Below, one piece after another: positions 58,787 through 64,000 of a DNA stretch of 64,000 nt. Within the stretch, counting starts at the first letter, position 1, and every line of letters starts with the position of its first letter. This stretch comes from Talinum fruticosum (Eukaryota > Streptophyta > Magnoliopsida > Caryophyllales > Talinaceae), in assembly GCA_021018815.1 (NCBI GenBank), contig JAITYX010000021.1:4369001-4433000 (forward strand), in the 5' to 3' direction. A model generated the notes under the pieces. It was not told the DNA's origin, ran no database searches, and worked only from the letters and a program-made list of their open reading frames with translations. The translations under genes and the position numbers were made by a program.

Positions 58787-59470
58787 TCATATAATATGGT
58801 TTTTTAGACGACATATAATATGTTGTTAAAAATAGCCTTAATTTTACGAGTCCGAAATAAATGTTCTCAATTGCTAAATTAAGATGATTTTCATTACCTA
58901 TATACATACATTGTATCTTGTACATAGAATAGGCTATTAAGCCCCTTCTTATCAAATAACCATACTATAACTACAATATTTACGTTTGTTAAACCCACAC
59001 TATTCTCTAAATCTTTATTTATTTTTCTAATAATTATTTTTTTCTAAAAAAAAAAAGGAACCGATGATGAAGATTCTATGGTAGCATTGCCCCACATTAT
59101 CTATAAACCTCTTCTTTCATTTTCATGATGATGACAATCACATGATATAAAATGTCACATCCCCACATAAATTAATTTATGTATAAATATAAATTGTAAA
59201 TATTTTGTAACTGATGATTTTTTATTTTTTTATTTTTTTGCAAAAACTTATGATTCCGCTTTCCCATAGCCAGTTCGAAAGCTACTATTCACATGAATTA
59301 TTTGTTCAACTTGGTGTAGCCATTATTCTCTCTGTACTTCTTGGGCTCCATTACAGCTTTTTTTTTTTTTTTTTTTTTTTTGGGGGCGAGCTTGGACTTC
59401 TCTAAGTGGCCATGTAAGCATCTCACGTACAACCCCTTATCCACCTCATCAACTCAAAATTTACGTTTAG
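58787..59470. other. AT-rich spacer with a 24-base T tract
   Basis: The T tract is at 59358-59381, followed by GGGGG. No gene seen. Confidence 0.4.
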
Positions 59471-59732
59471 ATCTTGTTCCATTTAGTTTTAATTTACAAA
59501 TTTACAACTTTTTATAACAAACTTTACGAGTTATGACTGGTTCTACACTTGCTACAACTGCTTATAACTCCTTACAATTACTTACAACATTATGACCAGC
59601 TACGCTCGTTTACATGTCCTTACAAGTGCGTCATAACTTTCTACAGATTCGCTTACAGATTGTAAACACCAAAAGCATCGGCTCGCGTGGAGGCCACCAG
59701 TTCCTACAACAGCTAAATAAAACAAAGTCTTA
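59471..59732 (+). mobile_element. TTGTAAG-word MITE, copy 6, longest
   Basis: Left end CTTGTTCCATTTAGTTTTA and right end complement CTTTGTTTTATTTAGCTG form the terminal inverted repeat. The interior holds ACAACT.CTTACAA words in both orientations. Confidence 0.7.
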
Positions 59733-61424
59733 AACTCTTTTATTTGTATATTTTAATGTTACCTGTTATGATTAAATCTTTTATTAATTACAACATTAGT
59801 AATATAAGAAGTTCACTTCAGACAACTTTGGTAGCTAAGGGAGTGTTCTTTTCAATTTATTGTCATAAATACTTGTTGTTAATAGTTGCTAATAAGTATG
59901 GCTAATTATTGATCAGTGCTGAATACATTGAAAATTATAACTGAACAACATAAATGAGTGCACATCAGTACTGATGGATGTTGATGGTGGAAATCTTGAA
60001 TTTCATTTAAAATGTGTGCTTTCTATTTCTACCCTTATCAAGGGCGATTTTTCATCCAATTTTATGGCTTGTAATGCCACATAGGTACATAACCCGACCC
60101 CATGTTGTCACAAACCTCCCTTTCCTTCTACCCTACAATAGGGGCATGGGCCATCCAGGCCTCACACTCTAGCCCCTCATAACTTTTCACTAGATCTTTG
60201 AAGATCTGCATTCCTTGATACGTAGTTATGATAAAAATCATTGCGATATTTTTGTTTTTGGGAGGTTTATGAAAAATATAAAAGGTAGTAAAAGACAATT
60301 ATAAATGAAGCAATTATGCCTTATATTTATTGCATTTGTAGATAATAAGTTTCATCGGTAAATAATATCTCAATACGTACAATGTTATCCTAAATTCTTG
60401 CGGCGGACAGGAAAAAGGTATGAGATTTAACATGTAGCTATATAACTCTATCAAAACAACGAAGTCTTGACCTTGTGATTAAGACCGATATCTTAAGTGT
60501 ATTCTATCATGCTCGTCCTTTATGACTCACTTGAACTAAAAAAGAAAATCAATATTAAAGTCTTGGTGTTTAAATCATAGTGAAGAGTTCTGAACGAACC
60601 TTTTAGAATTCATAGGTAAAGATACTACATTAAACCCTTTTGACCGTGCTTGTACTCGATTTCCAGGGTATGAATTGAGACAAATAGTTTCCATTTGTGA
60701 GTCAAACATGCATTGAATAGGATTATAGATGAAGATGGGTAATTTAATGAAAATGAGGACACATGAATGTTGATCCATGGTGTAGTACAAAATTTGCCTC
60801 ATAGTCATGGCACTGTCTTTTGCCTTCTCAATTCCTGCATGAATTTTCACATGACAATAACACTTATTTATTTGCAAATTTGTGAAAGTTGTTGATTGAA
60901 TAGGAGGAGATTGCTTCCCTTGAAATGGATAACCCCAACAACAGAAATTCCATCATTTGTATCCTCAGGGTTGACTGGATTCCTTCTTCACCCATGAAAA
61001 GTTTCAGATTTTTATTTGCATGTAAATTGGCTAAAATCCCATTTTGTACCACATCTCTTATTGTCATGAATTTACAGCATCATTATACAATTGAGACAAG
61101 TCCCATTTACCCTTTACTTACACCTTGAAAATTCTGTCAAATTTTCTAGACAATTTTATGTCGGGTTTTAAAAACCTTAGCTGATTTCGTGAAAAAGAAA
61201 AAATATTTTTGAGTCCAATCCGAGCCCGACAACTCGATGGAGTGGGGTTAATTTAAATATTCATGCTGAAAAAGCATGAGTTTGATTATTATTTTCTTTT
61301 TCTTTCTTTATTTTTTTGATAGAAATAGAAAGTCATACGGTATTTATAAAGAATTTTTTAACAAGTAGCTTATTATTGGTTGTAACAAGCCAATTAATAT
61401 ATGGTCCTCCCAGGATTAATTAGT
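59733..61424. other. spacer without recognised gene
   Basis: Two minus-strand frames, 61067-60864 and 60877-60575, abut and use an acceptor-like ATTCATGCAG between them. Residues such as HVKIHAGIEKAKDSAMTMRQ do not match a family I know, and base composition stays like the flanks. Left unassigned. Confidence 0.3.
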
Positions 61425-61618
61425 ATCATATACTCCTAGGATTAATTAATGTATAATTTTATACTAATCAGCTCCGAGAGTACATGACGGTTTGTACAAA
61501 TATACACTAATTAATGTACAATTGTACACTAATCAGTATATAATTATACACTAATTAGTATACAATTGTACACTAATCAATATATAATTGTGCACTAATT
61601 AAGTCCAGGAGTATATGA
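61425..61618. repeat. foldback element with 22-bp palindromic tandem units
   Basis: The ends are inverted copies: ATCATATACTCCTAGGATTA on the left and the complement of CCAGGAGTATATGATG on the right, continuing inward to about 45 bp. Between them a unit of about 22 bp, GTATACAATTGTACACTAATCA and variants, repeats four times, and each unit is itself near-palindromic (TACAATTGTA, TATAATTATA). Confidence 0.7.
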
Positions 61619-62260
61619 TGAGTCTGCACTCGTGGGAATACATTAGAATTTTCGGTAACACGTACGGTAGCAGACCCTAATAATCTAAAAAAGAAAAAAA
61701 GTAGTGAATACAAAATTAAGATTTAGAGAGGAAAGAGATCGGCTCAGATCCTCTATGCGTTGATTTCTCTAGCCAGAGAGGATCATCTTGTTGGTCACAC
61801 CAGGCTTCCAAGTCATAGTATGAACCACTTGCTCCACTCGTAGCTGACACAAGGCTGTTAGAGGACTACGAGACCCCATATGAATAGAGAAGTGGACCGC
61901 AGCCATCAGATCACGGTATCATTTTCAACAACTTAGACAGACTAAATTCGATCGTGGGCAACCTTTAAATAGATTTAGTTAAAGAAGTCTGAGGGAAAAC
62001 ATCAAAGGACTTGGACACTTGAATTAAATACATGTTCATTTATCAGCACTAAACCAGAACTAGTTTGAAATTAGAGGCTACATTTATATGCAAGCTAAAG
62101 TACGTAGGTAGCTCAGATCTCATCTCATTGGATCAGAATCGGCACAAAGATGTTGTCCTTTATATGCAACCCTATCGTCCTCATATCATCAACGACAACG
62201 TCACTTTCATCGCTAACATTTTTGAACTCAAAATTGGTCATTGAAAAACCGCCTTTTTAA
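61619..62260. other. spacer before the right-edge gene
   Basis: No open frame of note. The promoter of the next gene lies in its last 200 bases. Confidence 0.4.
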
Positions 62261-62267
62261 TATATAG
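62261..62267 (+). promoter_or_regulatory. TATA box of the right-edge gene
   Basis: TATATAG, 74 bp before the ATG at 62341, followed by a purine-rich leader ending in CCACCACCATGG, a strong plant start context. Confidence 0.55.
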
Positions 62268-62340
62268 CTACAATAACCTTACACCATTCACGCACAAAAT
62301 ATTCCCTCTGTATCAAAGAGAAGAGAAGTGAGCCACCACC

Positions 62341-62985
62341 ATGGAAGGGTCTCATCATCCAGGGTCTCGGCGCCCCGATGAGCAAGAGTTCAACCTAAGA
62401 GAATGGCACCTTCGAGCTCGAATTAGTCGGGAGAACACCCTCTCGAGGAGATACTCAGCCTCCTACATCCAGAGCTTCAGAGAAGGCTCCCGCTCATTCA
62501 GGTCCAACTTCACCATCTCCAGCACCGCCTCCTCCCCTGGCTACGTCCTCAAAGGTACTGTATCAATTTCGCTACAGCTACAAAGATTTTGCTAGTTAAA
62601 CTAACTGTCAGGCCGACTGCAGTAGATAACTCAAGGTGTCAAACTTACATCATTTACCGTGCCATTTTCAAATTGCAGACGAGATCGATCCATCGACATA
62701 CTCATTCACCTCAGCCCTGAAAGCATTGCAAGCGAGATCAGGGTATGTGTGGGAGTGGCTATCACCAGATCATAACAATCAAGGGTTTGCATTGAATTCA
62801 AAGTGGGATGAAGCAGAGAGATACATATGCAACCCATTGTCAGGGGAGGTTCCAATGGAGTGTTTGTCAGCCAAAACGCTCAGCGGGAGGTCTTTCCGAA
62901 GTTACATGGCTGGCAGAGTCACCATGTCTGCTCCTCTGGTTTTCTCTGCTCATCCCAAAATAAGAACTACTCATCCTCCTCCTCC

Positions 62986-63036
<51 letters not shown>

Positions 63037-63402
63037 TAATAATCCTTCAATTTCATCTGCTTCAGTTACTGCTTCTATCATGAAACAACAGCTTCTCAAA
63101 GCCCAGTTTCCTCCACAAGGTAAGCTCTTATTTTTATTTTTTTTTGGTGGAATTGAAGTTTCAAAATTTCACTCTGAAAGATACATTTTTGTTTTAATTT
63201 TGGAAGAAGAGAAGCAAATGGGGAGTAGAACAAGGGATGTAGGAACACAGAGCACACCTCCACCAGAGGAGGAGAGCTCAAGCAGTCTTAGCCCAGCTTC
63301 GACGCCTTCCATCAAGGAAATATCCCGACAGCGGGGGAAGAAACTGAAGATGGAGATGCGCAGAATTCCAGCTCTAGCACCACCTTGAAGCCTGTGGAAG
63401 AG
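62341..63402 (+). CDS. plant-specific protein, possibly remorin-related; 5' part only, frameshifted in exon 3
   Basis: Three exons are visible, 62341-62554, 62679-63119 and 63207-63402, and the gene continues past the right edge after a donor at 63403. Recognisable blocks are YVWEWLSPDHNNQGFALNSK, KWDEAERYICNPLSG, ECLSAKTLSGRSFR, MSAPLVFS and RDVGTQSTPPPEE. KW(D/E)(D/E)AE..I and RDVGTQ.TP occur in N-terminal parts of plant remorins, membrane-domain proteins, but the remorin C-terminal domain would lie outside, so this is tentative. Exon 2 encodes 15 Asn, Lys and 3 Asn. In exon 3 the frame after ISRQRG runs KKLKMEMRR to a TGA at 63386-63388. One extra G in the five-G run at 63333-63337 gives GEETEDGDAQNSSSSTTLKP and meets the donor in phase 0. 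Start context is strong. Confidence 0.7.
62987..63043 (+). repeat. in-frame AAT microsatellite encoding poly-asparagine
   Basis: Fifteen AAT codons, one AAA, three AAT, directly after a short poly-proline CCT run. Length changes here are in-frame and likely polymorphic. Confidence 0.95.
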
Positions 63403-64000
63403 GTATGTATATATATTCATCTAGGAAAGGTTTCCGTGTTTTTCTGTTTTATTGAGGGGAAGTAGGCAAATTAATTCATTAATAGAATGTCCATTAGTTC
63501 ATAACTAGTAATTAGTTCGAGCACAATACCTCTAAACCTGCTCGAACCCTGAAGGGAGGTTTCCATATGAGTTTGCATTGAAATTAGATAGATTTCCGTC
63601 CCTATTTTCTCTTCTTTTTTTTTCCTTTCATTTTTAACATTGTGACATTAATCTGTTCAACTTAAAAAAGACGGCTCATTTAGGATATGATACGAATGAA
63701 AGTAACAAATAGATGCAATTTAGAGTATTAATAGGAAGCATTGATTTCCATGTCATTTATGGGGCAGGTGTCCTTCACCATAAGTAAGATTAATGCTAGA
63801 ATGATGTAAAACATATTGAAGTAAAATTAATCAAAATAACTAATTTCACCATCATTTTTTATGAAAGTTGAAAACATTACTTCATGATGAAATATACAAT
63901 ATTCTTTTTTTTTTTCCTTTTTTTCAAATTTATATTTATGATTCTTCAAATTAAATCATAAAATAAATATAGGCATGGACCAAAAGCTAGGACTAGGAGT
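63403..64000. other. intron of the right-edge gene, running out of the window
   Basis: Starts with GTATGTATAT; AT-rich with T tracts and no further exon recognised. Confidence 0.5.

Noticed and set aside
60575..61067. Two abutting minus-strand open frames joined by an acceptor-like site
   Set aside because: No donor that joins them convincingly, no known motif, and composition no different from the spacer.

Overview
The window is nuclear DNA of a flowering plant, most likely a eudicot. It is AT-rich. Its genes carry GT-AG introns and encode plant-specific families (CYC/TB1-type TCP factor, DVL/RTFL peptide, DCP5, chloroplast indole-3-glycerol-phosphate synthase). The gaps hold plant-type MITEs, microsatellites and retroelement debris. 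The species cannot be fixed from the sequence.

Layout. 1-5.7 kb: the 3' half of a DCP5 mRNA-decapping gene, then a cytochrome b561 gene, both on the plus strand; as I recall, their Arabidopsis homologues are also neighbours. 7.0-7.3 kb: an intronless histone H4 gene with an octamer-like promoter cluster. 9.7-10.8 kb: a possible small spliced gene, unresolved. 12.3-12.8 kb: the decayed 3' end of a LINE (RNase H domain plus poly(A)). 15.8-17.1 kb: a CYC/TB1-clade TCP gene on the minus strand. 17.1-27.5 kb: no firm gene. 27.7-28.3 kb: CHMP1 (ESCRT-III), minus strand. 28.4-39 kb: intergenic and MITE-rich. 39.1-39.3 kb: a 42-residue DVL/RTFL peptide gene on the minus strand, easily missed because of its size. 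44.6-45.3 kb: an NLR leucine-rich-repeat pseudogene split by a Stowaway-like MITE. 46.6-49.9 kb: indole-3-glycerol-phosphate synthase in ten exons, two of whose introns use GC donors. 51.8-55.5 kb: a five-exon gene for a 488-residue protein of unknown function. 62.3 kb to the right edge: the 5' part of a plant-specific, possibly remorin-related gene.

Two points cut across the window. First, four of the nine solid genes (DCP5, TCP, IGPS, the right-edge gene) are each broken once, always repairable by one extra base in a short homopolymer. This looks like homopolymer under-calling in the assembly rather than four dead genes. Second, the intergenic DNA is built from a few dispersed short element families: a GGGGTGAGC/TAGCGCTG-ended group filled with differing internal words, a TGTTCCATTTAG-ended group filled with TTGTAAG words, Stowaway-like copies, and a GTTCGGGAG-ended pair.

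The genes do not form a pathway. They are separate housekeeping and developmental genes: mRNA decapping, transmembrane electron transport, chromatin, branching or floral symmetry control, endosomal sorting, peptide growth control and tryptophan synthesis.
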